From: Bradyrhizobium sp. CCGB12
Lineage (GTDB): Bacteria; Pseudomonadota; Alphaproteobacteria; Rhizobiales; Xanthobacteraceae
DNA length: 64,000 bases
Reading direction: 5' to 3'
NCBI RefSeq assembly: GCF_024199845.1
Contig: NZ_JANADO010000001.1
Coordinates: 4,030,001 to 4,094,000 of the forward strand
Within the stretch, counting starts at the first letter, position 1. Every line of letters starts with the position of its first letter. This document shows, piece after piece, positions 32,422-41,400 of this stretch. The position numbers and the translations under genes are program-made. The notes below the pieces were generated by a model. The model did not search any database, was not told the DNA's origin, and saw only the letters and a list, made by a program, of their open reading frames with translations.

Positions 32422-33681
32422 TCAGGTGTAGCCCTTGCTCTTTTTCCACTCAGCCTCGAGCTCGAAGATGGTCTTCCAGTCGCCGGCCTTGACCTCGGGC
32501 ACGTAGGGCTCCTGCGGGATCGTCGTGCCCCAGCCGATGGCGTAGCCGACCAGCGTGTGGTCATCGCCGCGCATCGTCACGGTGCCGTCGGCGCCAAACG
32601 GGCACTTGATGGTGAGGCCCTTCAGCACCTCAGCGAGCTTCTTGCCGTCGGCCGAGTTCGCCTTCTTGGCGGCTTCGGCCAGGAACATCACTGCGGTTGC
32701 GTTCTGCCACGACCAGTTGGTCGGATACTCGTTGTACTTCGCCTTGTAAGCATCGCCCCAGGCGGCGTTCTCCGGCGTGGTCGGGAAGGTCTTGATGTAG
32801 CGGTTGCCGGAGTGGATGCCCTTGGGCAGGTTCTTGACCACGGTGAGCGCGGTGTAGTCGGCCATGTTGACCGCGAACACCTCCATCTGGCTGAACATCG
32901 CGTAGATGTTGGCCTGGTCGATGTAGGAGGTGAGATCGCCGCCCCACAGGCAGGAGTACAGAGCCTGCGGCTTGGCCTGAAGGATCTTCGTCACCACCTC
33001 GGTGTAGTCGGGCTGGAACAGTTTTGGCCAGGACTCGCTGATGATTTCGACGTCGGGTGCGAAGCGCTTCAGATACAGCGTGAATTCGCCGGTGGTGTCG
33101 CGGCCGTAGGCATAGTCGGGCGAACAAGTCGCCCATTTCTTCAGGCCCTTGGCTTTCGCGATCGAGGCGGCATAGCTGCCGCCGACGATGGAATCGTGGA
33201 TGCCCTGGCGCACGCAGCGGAATGCGTTCGGGATGTGCTGCTTGGGATCGGCCGTCAGCGAAGACGCCTCCGAGCAGGTGTGGATGCAGAGCACGCCGAG
33301 ATCGCGCGCCACTTCATGCACCGCGAACGACCCGGAGGACGCTTCGCCGTCGAGCAGCAACTCGCAGCCGTCGGTGTTGACGAGTTCGCGCGCGACGCGG
33401 GCGGCTTCCTGCGGCTGGCCCTTGGAGTCGCGGATCACCATTTCGATTTGCCGGCCGGCGAGACCGCCGGCGGCGTTGACCTTCTCGACCTCGAGCATGA
33501 CGGCATTGCGCGAGGACGTGCCGAGCTGCGCGACGCGCCCCGACAAAATCGTTGGCATACCGATCTTGATGGTTTTGGCTTGCGCCCGCGCCACCCAGGG
33601 CGCGGCAAAAGTCATCGCACCGGCGCCCATCAGCGCCAGTGTTGAACGGCGGCTGATGCCCGGCCTGCGGGTTCTCGTCAT
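32422..33681 (-). CDS. Branched-chain amino acid-type substrate-binding protein (LivK-like, possible Tat signal)
   Basis: A 419-residue periplasmic binding protein (Leu/Ile/Val receptor fold: IKIGMPTILSGRVAQLGTSS, DLGVLCIHTCSEAS, ATCSPDYAYGRDT). The N-terminus ISRRSTLALMGAGAMTFAAP has a twin-arginine pattern and cleavage is probable after ARA. The start at MTRTRRPG has GGGAGGGG upstream; a longer frame adds 11 residues. It heads the liv operon and is divergent from the acyl-CoA ligase gene across a region with a strong palindrome. The ligand is unknown and may be a ketone or aromatic acid. Confidence 0.88.
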   Translation of the reverse strand: MTRTRRPGISRRSTLALMGAGAMTFAAPWVARAQAKTIKIGMPTILSGRVAQLGTSSRNAVMLEVEKVNAAGGLAGRQIEMVIRDSKGQPQEAARVARELVNTDGCELLLDGEASSGSFAVHEVARDLGVLCIHTCSEASSLTADPKQHIPNAFRCVRQGIHDSIVGGSYAASIAKAKGLKKWATCSPDYAYGRDTTGEFTLYLKRFAPDVEIISESWPKLFQPDYTEVVTKILQAKPQALYSCLWGGDLTSYIDQANIYAMFSQMEVFAVNMADYTALTVVKNLPKGIHSGNRYIKTFPTTPENAAWGDAYKAKYNEYPTNWSWQNATAVMFLAEAAKKANSADGKKLAEVLKGLTIKCPFGADGTVTMRGDDHTLVGYAIGWGTTIPQEPYVPEVKAGDWKTIFELEAEWKKSKGYT

Positions 33682-33787
33682 TTTCCCCTCCCTCTTTCGG
33701 GTCGGCGTTTCCAAATCCCTGTCGGAGATCGTCTCGTCTCCGTGTTCACAACAATTTCAGAGGCAGGGGGTGACGTCAAGACAAACA

Positions 33788-33808
33788 TGAACTATGAGTC
33801 ATAATTCA
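33788..33808. promoter_or_regulatory. 21-base near-perfect palindrome, candidate TetR operator
   Basis: Left arm TGAACTATGA and right arm TCATAATTCA around a central G pair at 9 of 10 positions. It lies in the 170-base divergent region between the Liv-type binding protein (33681) and the acyl-CoA ligase (33852), 44-64 bases upstream of the ligase ATG. The TetR gene in the ligase operon is the natural candidate to bind it. Confidence 0.65.
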
Positions 33809-33851
33809 GAAATGACTAGCCGGCGCCGGCAAGCGCCCTGAAAACTGCGCA

Positions 33852-35345
33852 ATGATCAACCTGTCGAGCTTCATCGCCTTTCACGCCCAGCGCACGCCGG
33901 ACCGGCCTGCGCTGAAATATCGCGGCGAGGAGGTTTCCTACGCGGTCTTCGACGCGCGCATCCGGCACGCCGCCGGCTGGCTCGCGGCGCAGGGCATCGG
34001 CCCCGGCGACGTCGTGGCCGTGCTGATGAAGAACAGCGCGGCGTTCCTGGAACTGGTCTTCGCTACCAGCCATCTCGGCGCGGTGTTCCTGCCGATCAAT
34101 TTTCGCCTGTCGCGCGACGAGGTCGGCTACATCGCTGGCAATGCCGGCGCGCGGCTTCTGATCGCTGACGAGGAATTGGTCGCGAACGCGGCGGGGGCGG
34201 AGATCGTTGTGCTCGACGAGGTCGCGCAGCAGAGCATCACGCGCCTCGCAGGCGAGGTAACGGCGGCACCGATGCACGCGCGTCAGCCATCCGACCTGAT
34301 GCGGCTGATGTACACCTCGGGCACGACCGACCGCCCCAAAGGCGTGATGCTTACCTACGAGAATTTCTACTGGAAGTCGGCGGACCAGACGATCGCGCTC
34401 GGCCTCAGCGCCGACACGCGTCTTCTCGTCGTCGGCCCGCTCTATCACGTCGGCGCGCTCGATTTGCCCGGCGTCGCCGTGCTCTGGCATGGCGGCTTCA
34501 TCCGCATCGAACGCAATTTCGAGCCGGAGACGGCGCTTGCGGCCATCGCAGAGGACAAGCTTGACGCCGCATGGTTCGCGCCGGTCATGACCACCGCGAT
34601 GCTGACCTGTCCGACCCGCGACCGCTACGACGTCTCCAGCCTGAAATGGGCGATCGGCGGCGGCGAGAAGACGCCGGAGCTGCGCATCCGTGCCTTCTCG
34701 GAATACTTCCGCAGCGCGCGCTACATCGACGCCTATGGCCTCACCGAGACCGTCGGCGGCGACACGTTCATGGAGGCCGGCCGCGAGATCGAGAAGATCG
34801 GCTCGACCGGGCGCGCCATCGCCCACGTCGAGATCGAGATCCGCGACGAGGATGGCAAGACGCTGCCGCCGAACGTCAATGGCGAGATCTGCCTGCGCGG
34901 GCCGAAGGTCACGCGCGGCTATTGGAGGGATCCGGAGAAGACGGCGTCTGCCTTCTTCGGCGACTGGTTCCGCAGCGGCGACGTCGGCTATCTCGACGAC
35001 GACGGCTTCCTGTATCTCACCGACCGCAAGAAGGACATGATCATCTCCGGCGGCGAAAATATCGCCTCCTCCGAGGTCGAGCGTGTCATCTATGAGCTGG
35101 CGGAGGTGCGCGAGGTCGCGGTGATCGGCCTGCGCGATGCCCGCTGGGGCGAGCGGCCGGTCGCCATCGTCGTGCTGGCCGAAGGTACGAGCCTCGAGCT
35201 TCCTGCCCTCACTGCGCATTGCCGCACGCGGCTGGCGAGCTTCAAGGTGCCGAAACAGCTCGTCATCCGCGACAGCCTGCCCCGCAATCCATCCGGAAAG
35301 ATCCTCAAGCGCGTGCTGCGCGCCGAACTGGAGACCGTGGCATGA
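33852..35345 (+). CDS. AMP-forming acyl-CoA synthetase/ligase
   Basis: A 497-residue enzyme of the ANL superfamily that activates a carboxylic acid as acyl-AMP and then acyl-CoA. Motifs are YTSGTTDRPKGVM (phosphate loop), AYGLTETVGG, YLTDRKKDMIISGGENI (hinge) and the catalytic Lys in NPSGKILKR. The start ATG (MINLSSF) lacks an obvious ribosome site. Its stop overlaps the TetR start. The substrate cannot be told from sequence; the monooxygenase downstream suggests an acid formed after ketone oxidation or ester hydrolysis. Confidence 0.88.
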   Translation: MINLSSFIAFHAQRTPDRPALKYRGEEVSYAVFDARIRHAAGWLAAQGIGPGDVVAVLMKNSAAFLELVFATSHLGAVFLPINFRLSRDEVGYIAGNAGARLLIADEELVANAAGAEIVVLDEVAQQSITRLAGEVTAAPMHARQPSDLMRLMYTSGTTDRPKGVMLTYENFYWKSADQTIALGLSADTRLLVVGPLYHVGALDLPGVAVLWHGGFIRIERNFEPETALAAIAEDKLDAAWFAPVMTTAMLTCPTRDRYDVSSLKWAIGGGEKTPELRIRAFSEYFRSARYIDAYGLTETVGGDTFMEAGREIEKIGSTGRAIAHVEIEIRDEDGKTLPPNVNGEICLRGPKVTRGYWRDPEKTASAFFGDWFRSGDVGYLDDDGFLYLTDRKKDMIISGGENIASSEVERVIYELAEVREVAVIGLRDARWGERPVAIVVLAEGTSLELPALTAHCRTRLASFKVPKQLVIRDSLPRNPSGKILKRVLRAELETVA

Positions 35346-35989
35346 CGCAACGCCCCGCGACCGCGAAGGTGACAAAACTCAACCGCGTCGAGCGCAACGC
35401 CTGGACCAAGCAGAAGATCTTCGACGCCGCCACCAAGGTCGTCGGCAAGCATGGCTATGCCGAAGCATCCGTGGCGCGCATCACCGAACAGGCCGGCGTC
35501 GCGCAAGGCACCTTCTACAATCATTTCGAGAACCGGCAGGAGCTGCTCGACCAGCTTCTGCCCAAGATCGGTCTCGACATGGTCGAGTTCATCCGCGCGC
35601 GCACCGGCACGGCGGATGCGGCGCGGCAGGAGATCACGCGCTTCGCCGCCTTCTTCGATTTCATCCGTGAGGTCCCGGAATTCCTGCGCATCCTCAACGA
35701 GGCCGAGTTCTTCGCGCCCGTCGGCTACCAGAAGCATCTCGACAACATCGCGACCGCCTACGTGCGCATCCTGCGCCGGGCTCGTCTTGCAGGCGCGATC
35801 GAGGACTATAGCGACGAGGAATTCGAGGCCATCGTTCACATGCTGATGGGCTCGCGCGGTTATCTCAGCCGACGCTATTCCTATTCGAAAGCCGGCGTCA
35901 CCACGGTGCCCGATCACGTCATCTCCGCCTATCGCAAGCTGATGACGCGCGGCCTCTTCACTGCCTCCGGAGATCAGGACACGCCATGA
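35342..35989 (+). CDS. TetR-family transcriptional regulator
   Basis: A 215-residue protein with an N-terminal TetR helix-turn-helix (about residues 24-70, ASVARITEQAGVAQGTFYNH) and a helical ligand domain. It overlaps both the ligase before it and the monooxygenase after it by 4 bases. It probably autoregulates this operon and the divergent liv operon through the palindrome at 33788-33808. Confidence 0.88.
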   Translation: MTQRPATAKVTKLNRVERNAWTKQKIFDAATKVVGKHGYAEASVARITEQAGVAQGTFYNHFENRQELLDQLLPKIGLDMVEFIRARTGTADAARQEITRFAAFFDFIREVPEFLRILNEAEFFAPVGYQKHLDNIATAYVRILRRARLAGAIEDYSDEEFEAIVHMLMGSRGYLSRRYSYSKAGVTTVPDHVISAYRKLMTRGLFTASGDQDTP

Positions 35990-37896
35990 ACATCGCATCT
36001 CCACACATGCCGCTCGATCTCGCCTCCGCCATCGCCGAAGGCGACATCCGCTGTCTCTTGATGGTGCTGGTGCATATGACCGGCGATGAACGCTGGCTCG
36101 CGCCGCCCTATCTGCCCAAGCGCGACATCCGCCTCATCCCCGATCCCGAGGCCGGCGTGCCCCGGGAAGTCCAGGACGAGATCCGCACCGCGGTGGTCGA
36201 GCTCTTCGCCAAGGGCACGCCGAAGCCCTTCATGACCGACCCCGGCGAGGAGTTGCTGCTGAAGATGATGCGCGCCTGTCTCGGCGAGAATGTCGCGCCG
36301 GAATATGCCCCGTTGATGCGCGAGGAGATGGGCTTCGTGCCGCGCGAGGCACGCTGGACCAGACGCCCCTCCGACGCAAAGCTCGCCGAGCAGCACGTGC
36401 TGATCGTCGGCGCCGGCGTCTGCGCCATCGCGCTCGGCGTGGCGCTCGGCCATCTCGGCATCCCCTACACCATCGTCGAGAAGAACGCCGAGCTCGGCGG
36501 CACCTGGTGGATCAACCGCTATCCCGGCTGCGGCGTCGATACGCCGAACCACTCCTATTCTTACTCATTCGGCTCCGGAAATGAATGGACGCGCTATTTC
36601 TGCCAGCGCGAGGAACTGCTCGGTTATCTCCAGAAAGTCGCGAACGAATACGGCATCCGCAAGCATCTTCGGGTCAACACCGAGCTGACCTCGTCACGCT
36701 GGGACGAAGGCAAGCGGCGCTGGATATCGACGCTCAAGACGAAGAATGGCGAGGAGATTTTCGAATCCACCGCGCTGGTCTCGGCCATCGGCCAGCTCAA
36801 CGATCCCTCTCGCGCCCGCTTCAAGGGCGAGGACAACTTCAAGGGAACGATCCTGCACTCGGCGCTGTGGTCGAGCGACGTCAAGCTCGACGGAAAGCAT
36901 GTCGCCGTGATCGGCACCGGCGCGACGTCGATGCAGCTGGTGCCGTCGATCGCCGGCCGCGTTGCCTCCGTCACGGTCTATCAGCGCAGCGCGCAGTGGG
37001 CGCGGCCGGTGAAAGGTTATGCCGACCCGATCAGCGAAGGCGCACGCTGGCTGCTCGCGCATCTGCCATTCTATGTGCAGTGGTACCGCTTCAACATGTT
37101 CTGGCGCTACGGCGACGGTCTCCTGCCCTTCCTGCGCAAGGATCCGGCCTGGCCGCATCCCGAGCGCGCCGTCAACAAGGGCAACGACCGGCACCGCCAG
37201 GAGCTGACCGACTTCATCCTGTCCGAGCTCAAGAACCGGCCCGACCTGATCGAAAAATGCGTGCCGACCTACCCGCCCTACGGCAAGCGCATCCTGCTCG
37301 ACAACAACTGGTTCAAGACCTTGACGCGGGACAATGTCGAGCTCGTCACCGACCCGATCGATCATTTCGACGAAGGCGGCATCGTCACCGCGGACGGCAG
37401 CCACCGTCCCGCTGACATCATCGTCGTTGCGACCGGCTTCAAGGTCACGGAGATGGCGGCGCGCCTCAACATCAGCGGCCGTGGCGGCAAGGATTTGCGC
37501 GAGGCCTGGGCCAACGACAACCCGACTGCATTCCTCGGCCTCACCGTGCCTGATTTTCCGAACTTCTTTTGCATGCTCGGCCCGAATTCAGGTCCTGCCC
37601 ATGGCGGCAGCGTCATCTTCCAGTCGGAATGCCAGAGCCGCTACATCGCAGCGTGCCTTGCCGACATGATCGAGCACGACGTCACCGCCATCGACGTCCG
37701 CCAGGATGTGCTCGACGAATATGTGCAGAAGGTCGACGCCGAGCACGAGGCCATGATCTGGACTCATCCGGGCATGAGCACCTACTACCGCAACAGCAGC
37801 GGCCGCGTGTTTTCGGCGATGCCGTGGCGGTTCGTGGATTACTGGCGCATGACGCATGATCCGGATCTGAGGCAGTACAAGCTGACGAGGGGGTGA
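35986..37896 (+). CDS. FAD-dependent Baeyer-Villiger-type monooxygenase with N-terminal extension
   Basis: A 636-residue flavoprotein. The first ~140 residues form an extension as in 4-hydroxyacetophenone monooxygenase. The FAD motif is VGAGVCA, the NADPH motif GTGATS, and the fingerprint FKGTILHSALW lacks only the final Pro of the FxGxxxHxxxWP pattern. GGTWWINRYPGCGVDT is the usual FAD-side segment. It would convert a ketone to an ester with NADPH and O2. The operon context (acyl-CoA ligase, Liv importer) suggests catabolism of a ketone, possibly aryl or cyclic. Confidence 0.87.
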   Translation: MNIASPHMPLDLASAIAEGDIRCLLMVLVHMTGDERWLAPPYLPKRDIRLIPDPEAGVPREVQDEIRTAVVELFAKGTPKPFMTDPGEELLLKMMRACLGENVAPEYAPLMREEMGFVPREARWTRRPSDAKLAEQHVLIVGAGVCAIALGVALGHLGIPYTIVEKNAELGGTWWINRYPGCGVDTPNHSYSYSFGSGNEWTRYFCQREELLGYLQKVANEYGIRKHLRVNTELTSSRWDEGKRRWISTLKTKNGEEIFESTALVSAIGQLNDPSRARFKGEDNFKGTILHSALWSSDVKLDGKHVAVIGTGATSMQLVPSIAGRVASVTVYQRSAQWARPVKGYADPISEGARWLLAHLPFYVQWYRFNMFWRYGDGLLPFLRKDPAWPHPERAVNKGNDRHRQELTDFILSELKNRPDLIEKCVPTYPPYGKRILLDNNWFKTLTRDNVELVTDPIDHFDEGGIVTADGSHRPADIIVVATGFKVTEMAARLNISGRGGKDLREAWANDNPTAFLGLTVPDFPNFFCMLGPNSGPAHGGSVIFQSECQSRYIAACLADMIEHDVTAIDVRQDVLDEYVQKVDAEHEAMIWTHPGMSTYYRNSSGRVFSAMPWRFVDYWRMTHDPDLRQYKLTRG

Positions 37897-37920
37897 TCGC
37901 GCCTTACTCTCACCAGTCGT

Positions 37921-37996
37921 CATTGCGGGCGGAGCGAAGCAATCCAGAATCTTTCCGCGGAGGGACTCTGGATTGCTTCGCTGCGCTCGCAATGAC
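37921..37996. repeat. Palindromic repeat, copy 2
   Basis: The unit at 37936-37996 matches the one at 17140-17200 except for a few bases in the loop side. Here an outer arm CATTGCGGGC (from 37921) also pairs with GCTCGCAATG at the far end, so the whole block can fold into one long hairpin. It lies between the convergent monooxygenase and alanine dehydrogenase genes and may terminate both. Confidence 0.8.
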
Positions 37997-38013
37997 AAAA
38001 CTGGCCGCTCTGT

Positions 38014-39123
38014 TCAGGCCGCCAGCCCGCTCTCCACAAACTCCAGCCCGAGACTCTCCGCGACCGCCTTGTTCGTAATCCGGCCGCGATGCACGTTGAG
38101 CCCGTTGCGCAGATGCGGGTCTTCCAGCACCGCGGCAAAACCCTTGTTGGCGAGCATCAGGCCGAAAGGCAGCGTCGCGTTGTTCAGCGCCTGGCTCGAC
38201 GTCACCGGTACCGCACCGGGCATATTGGCGACGCAATAATGCACGACACCGTCGACCTCGTAGGTCGGCTCCGTGTGCGTGGTCGGATGCGAAGTTTCGA
38301 AACAGCCGCCCTGGTCGATGGCGACGTCGACCAGCACCGCGCCAGGCTGCATCGATGTCAACATCGCGCGGGTGACGAGCTTCGGCGCGCTCGCCCCCGG
38401 CACCAGCACCGCGCCGATCACGACGTCGGCAGCGAAGACCTCCTCCTCGACCGACTCGATCGTCGAGAAGCGGGTGCGCACCCGTCCGAGAAAGAGATCA
38501 TCCAGCTGGCGCAGACGAGGAATCGAACGGTCGATCACCGTAACTTCGGCGCCGAGCCCTGCGGCCATACGTGCCGCCTGCGTTCCCACCACGCCGCCGC
38601 CGAGCACGACGACGCGCGCCGGCTGCACACCGGGGACGCCGCCCAGCAGCAGGCCACGACCGCCAGCGGATCGCCTGAGTGCGGCGCCGGCAGCCTCGAT
38701 GGCGAGGCGGCCGGCGACTTCGCTCATCGGTGCGAGCAGCGGGAGGTGACCGCTCGCGTCCGTGACGGTCTCATAGGCGATCGCGGTGCAGCCGGAGGCA
38801 AGCAGGCCCTTGGCCTGCTCCGGATCCGGCGCAAGATGGAGATAAGTGAACAGAATCTGGTTTTCGGTGAGCTGGGCCCATTCGCTTTTCTGCGGCTCCT
38901 TCACCTTCACGATCATGTCGGACTTGGCGAAGATTTCGCGGGCGCTTTCGGCAATCGCGGCCCCTGCCCGCCGATAAATCTCATCGGCGGCGCCGACGCC
39001 GCTGCCGGCGCCGGTCTCGACCGTCACGTGGTGCCCAGCCGCGACATATTCACGGACCGCGCCCGGAGTGAGCCCGACGCGATATTCCTGCACCTTGATC
39101 TCCTTGGGAACACCGACGCGCAT
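38014..39123 (-). CDS. ald: Alanine dehydrogenase
   Basis: A 369-residue NAD enzyme interconverting L-alanine and pyruvate plus ammonia. MRVGVPKEIKVQEYRVGLTP is the classic N-terminus, VKVKEPQKSEW carries the catalytic Lys region, and VVLGGGVVGTQAARMAAGLG is the NAD fold. Its start (ATG) has a GGAGGAGG site; an upstream frame adds 13 residues. The divergent Lrp-type gene is the probable regulator, as in other rhizobia. Confidence 0.93.
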   Translation of the reverse strand: MRVGVPKEIKVQEYRVGLTPGAVREYVAAGHHVTVETGAGSGVGAADEIYRRAGAAIAESAREIFAKSDMIVKVKEPQKSEWAQLTENQILFTYLHLAPDPEQAKGLLASGCTAIAYETVTDASGHLPLLAPMSEVAGRLAIEAAGAALRRSAGGRGLLLGGVPGVQPARVVVLGGGVVGTQAARMAAGLGAEVTVIDRSIPRLRQLDDLFLGRVRTRFSTIESVEEEVFAADVVIGAVLVPGASAPKLVTRAMLTSMQPGAVLVDVAIDQGGCFETSHPTTHTEPTYEVDGVVHYCVANMPGAVPVTSSQALNNATLPFGLMLANKGFAAVLEDPHLRNGLNVHRGRITNKAVAESLGLEFVESGLAA

Positions 39124-39239
39124 CTTCTGCTCCTCCTCCAACGCATTGATTCCGTTCATCATCGTAGCGATGGCGGCGGTTTGGTTTCGTGCAAATATCC
39201 GCTAGGTTCGCCCCTGGCGCGCCGGTTTCCGGCGCGGAA

Positions 39240-39746
39240 ATGTCCTTTGACGCTGGAAACAAAACCTTGGCCCTCGACCGGAAAGACCTCGCCATCCTCG
39301 CGGAACTCACGACCAATGCGCGGGCCAGCCACACCGAGCTTGCCAACAAGATTGGCCTCTCGAGCACGGCGATGGCACGGCGGCAGAAGGCATTGGAGGA
39401 CGACGGCTATATCCAGGCCTATCAGGCCGCGCTCGATCTGGCGCAGTTTGGTCTCACGACGACGGTGCTGGTCCGGATCGCGCTGGAGAGCCAGAGCGAC
39501 GATGCGCTGAGCGCGTTCGAGGCGGAGGTGGTGAAATGTCCCTCCGTTGTGCGCTGCTTCCTGATGTCGGGGACCGACGACTACATCCTGATCGTGCTCG
39601 CCCGCGACATCCAGGATTTCGAGCGCATCCACCGCACCGAGCTGTCGCGGCTGCCGCGCGTCGCCCGGGTGCAATCCAGCTTCGCGCTGCGTGAGGTCGT
39701 CAACCGCGCCGTGCCGACCGTGGTATTCGGCGAGGCGAAGCGCTGA
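39240..39746 (+). CDS. Lrp/AsnC-family transcriptional regulator
   Basis: A 168-residue protein. The N-terminal helix-turn-helix (LDRKDLAILAELTTNARASH, GLSSTAMARRQKALEDDGYI) is joined to an alpha/beta effector domain (LMSGTDDYILIVLARDIQDF). I chose the ATG at MSFDAGNK; an earlier frame adds 17 residues. It is divergent from ald across about 116 bases. It probably activates ald in response to alanine, by analogy with AldR-type regulators. Confidence 0.88.
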   Translation: MSFDAGNKTLALDRKDLAILAELTTNARASHTELANKIGLSSTAMARRQKALEDDGYIQAYQAALDLAQFGLTTTVLVRIALESQSDDALSAFEAEVVKCPSVVRCFLMSGTDDYILIVLARDIQDFERIHRTELSRLPRVARVQSSFALREVVNRAVPTVVFGEAKR

Positions 39747-39888
39747 CCGCTTCATCGCGGGCGCCATAATCCCGGCAAGGAACCAAGCGGCTGGTTGTCC
39801 GTTGGAGGCCATGGCAAGCGGAGGCGACGGCGCCTCCGCGTCAGCACGGCTGACGTCTCGGCTTGGTCGCCGTCGCAGGGAGCAGGAC

Positions 39889-40380
39889 ATGAGCGATGCC
39901 ACGCATGAGCTTCCCGAACGCATTCCCATTCGTCTCGTCGTCAATGGCATCGGCCACGAGCTCGATCTCATGCCCTGGACTACGCTCCTGGACGCGTTGC
40001 GCGATCACCTCGAACTGACCGGCACCAAGAAGGGGTGCGATCACGGTCAATGCGGCGCTTGTACCGTTCTGGTCGACGGCCGGCGCGTCAATTCATGCCT
40101 GACGCTCGCTGTCATGAAGGATGGCGCCGAGATCACGACGATCGAAGGCTTGGCTAAGAATGGCGCGCTGCATCCCCTGCAACAGGCCTTCATCGACCAC
40201 GACGCCTTTCAGTGCGGCTATTGCACGCCGGGACAGATTTGCTCGGCGACCGGCCTTCTGGCCGAAGGTCACGCCCGGGATGCCGACGAGATCAGAGAGC
40301 TGATGAGCGGAAATCTCTGCCGCTGCGGCGCCTATCCGAACATCGTCGCCGCGATCCAGCAGGCAATGGGCCGGCCATGA
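39889..40380 (+). CDS. Molybdenum aldehyde oxidoreductase, [2Fe-2S] subunit (PaoA/YagT-like)
   Basis: A 163-residue iron-sulfur subunit. The N-terminal plant-type cluster motif GCDHGQCGACTVLVDG with a later Cys, and the C-terminal cluster CGYCTPGQ...CRCGAY, are intact. The start at MSDATHELPER follows GCAGGAC. Unlike E. coli PaoA there is no twin-arginine signal, so the complex should be cytoplasmic. The stop overlaps the FAD-subunit start. Confidence 0.9.
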   Translation: MSDATHELPERIPIRLVVNGIGHELDLMPWTTLLDALRDHLELTGTKKGCDHGQCGACTVLVDGRRVNSCLTLAVMKDGAEITTIEGLAKNGALHPLQQAFIDHDAFQCGYCTPGQICSATGLLAEGHARDADEIRELMSGNLCRCGAYPNIVAAIQQAMGRP

Positions 40381-41393
40381 ACAACTTCCAATATTCCCGC
40401 GCCACCGATATCGCCGACGCCATCCGCCTGCTGGCCGCCGATCCCGGCGCAAAGCTGATTGCCGGCGGCACCAACCTGATTGACTTGATGAAGGAAAATG
40501 TCGAGCAGCCCTCCCGGCTGATCGACATTTCCCGCCTGCCGCTCCGCGATATCGAGGAGACCGCCGACGGCGGCCTGCGCATCGGCGCCTTGGTGCCGAA
40601 CTCCGATCTCGCCTACCATCCGCTGATCGAGCAGCGCTATCCACTGCTCGCCAGCGCCATCCTGGCCGGCGCCTCCGCGCAACTGCGCAACATGGCCTCG
40701 GTCGGCGGCAATCTGATGCAACGAACGCGGTGCGCCTATTTCTATGACACGACGACGGCTTGCAACAAGCGAAGCCCCGGCACCGGCTGCTCGGCACTCG
40801 ATGGCCTCAACCGCAACCACGCAATCCTCGGCACCAGCACGTCCTGCATCGCGACCAATCCATCCGACATGAGCGTGGCGCTGGCCGCGCTCGGCGCGCT
40901 CGTGCACATCGCAGGCCGCACCGGTCAGCGCACCATCGCGCTGACCGATTTCCATCGGCTTCCAGAGGCCAAGCCTCATGTCGATACAAATCTCGGCAGC
41001 GGCGAGATCATCACCGCAGTCGAGCTCCCGCCGCACAGCTTTGCCAAGAACTACAGCTATCTGAAGATCCGCGATCGGCTTTCCTATGCCTTTGCCTTGG
41101 TCTCGGTCGCAGCCGCGCTCGAACTGGAGGGCAACGCAATCAGCGAAGCGCGCCTTGCGCTCGGCGGCGTGGCCCACAAGCCCTGGCGAAGCCTCGAGGC
41201 CGAAGCGGCGTTACGCGGCCAGGAGGCAACGCCGGATCATTTTGGGCGCGCCGCGGATCTGCTGCTCCAGGGAGCAACCGCTCGCTCGCATAATGGCTTC
41301 AAGATCGAGCTCGCGCGCCGAGCCGTCGTGCGTACGCTGATGCAGGCCGCAAGCGCCACGCCCCAATCACAAGCTCACAAGAAGATCGCGTGA
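40377..41393 (+). CDS. Molybdenum aldehyde oxidoreductase, FAD subunit (PaoB/YagS-like)
   Basis: A 338-residue FAD-binding subunit. LIAGGTNLIDLMKENVEQP and AQLRNMASVGGNLMQRTRC bind FAD. Extra cysteines in the RCAYFYDTTTACNKR and PGTGCSAL segments and at TSTSC match the additional [4Fe-4S] cluster known in PaoB and in 4-hydroxybenzoyl-CoA reductase. It is translationally coupled to the iron-sulfur subunit, and the molybdenum subunit follows after 7 bases. Confidence 0.9.
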   Translation: MNNFQYSRATDIADAIRLLAADPGAKLIAGGTNLIDLMKENVEQPSRLIDISRLPLRDIEETADGGLRIGALVPNSDLAYHPLIEQRYPLLASAILAGASAQLRNMASVGGNLMQRTRCAYFYDTTTACNKRSPGTGCSALDGLNRNHAILGTSTSCIATNPSDMSVALAALGALVHIAGRTGQRTIALTDFHRLPEAKPHVDTNLGSGEIITAVELPPHSFAKNYSYLKIRDRLSYAFALVSVAAALELEGNAISEARLALGGVAHKPWRSLEAEAALRGQEATPDHFGRAADLLLQGATARSHNGFKIELARRAVVRTLMQAASATPQSQAHKKIA

Positions 41394-41400
41394 GGGCCCG

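Noticed and set aside
33816..35375. A 519-codon minus-strand open frame opposite the acyl-CoA ligase
   Set aside because: The plus strand carries all ANL-superfamily motifs; the opposite frame has none.
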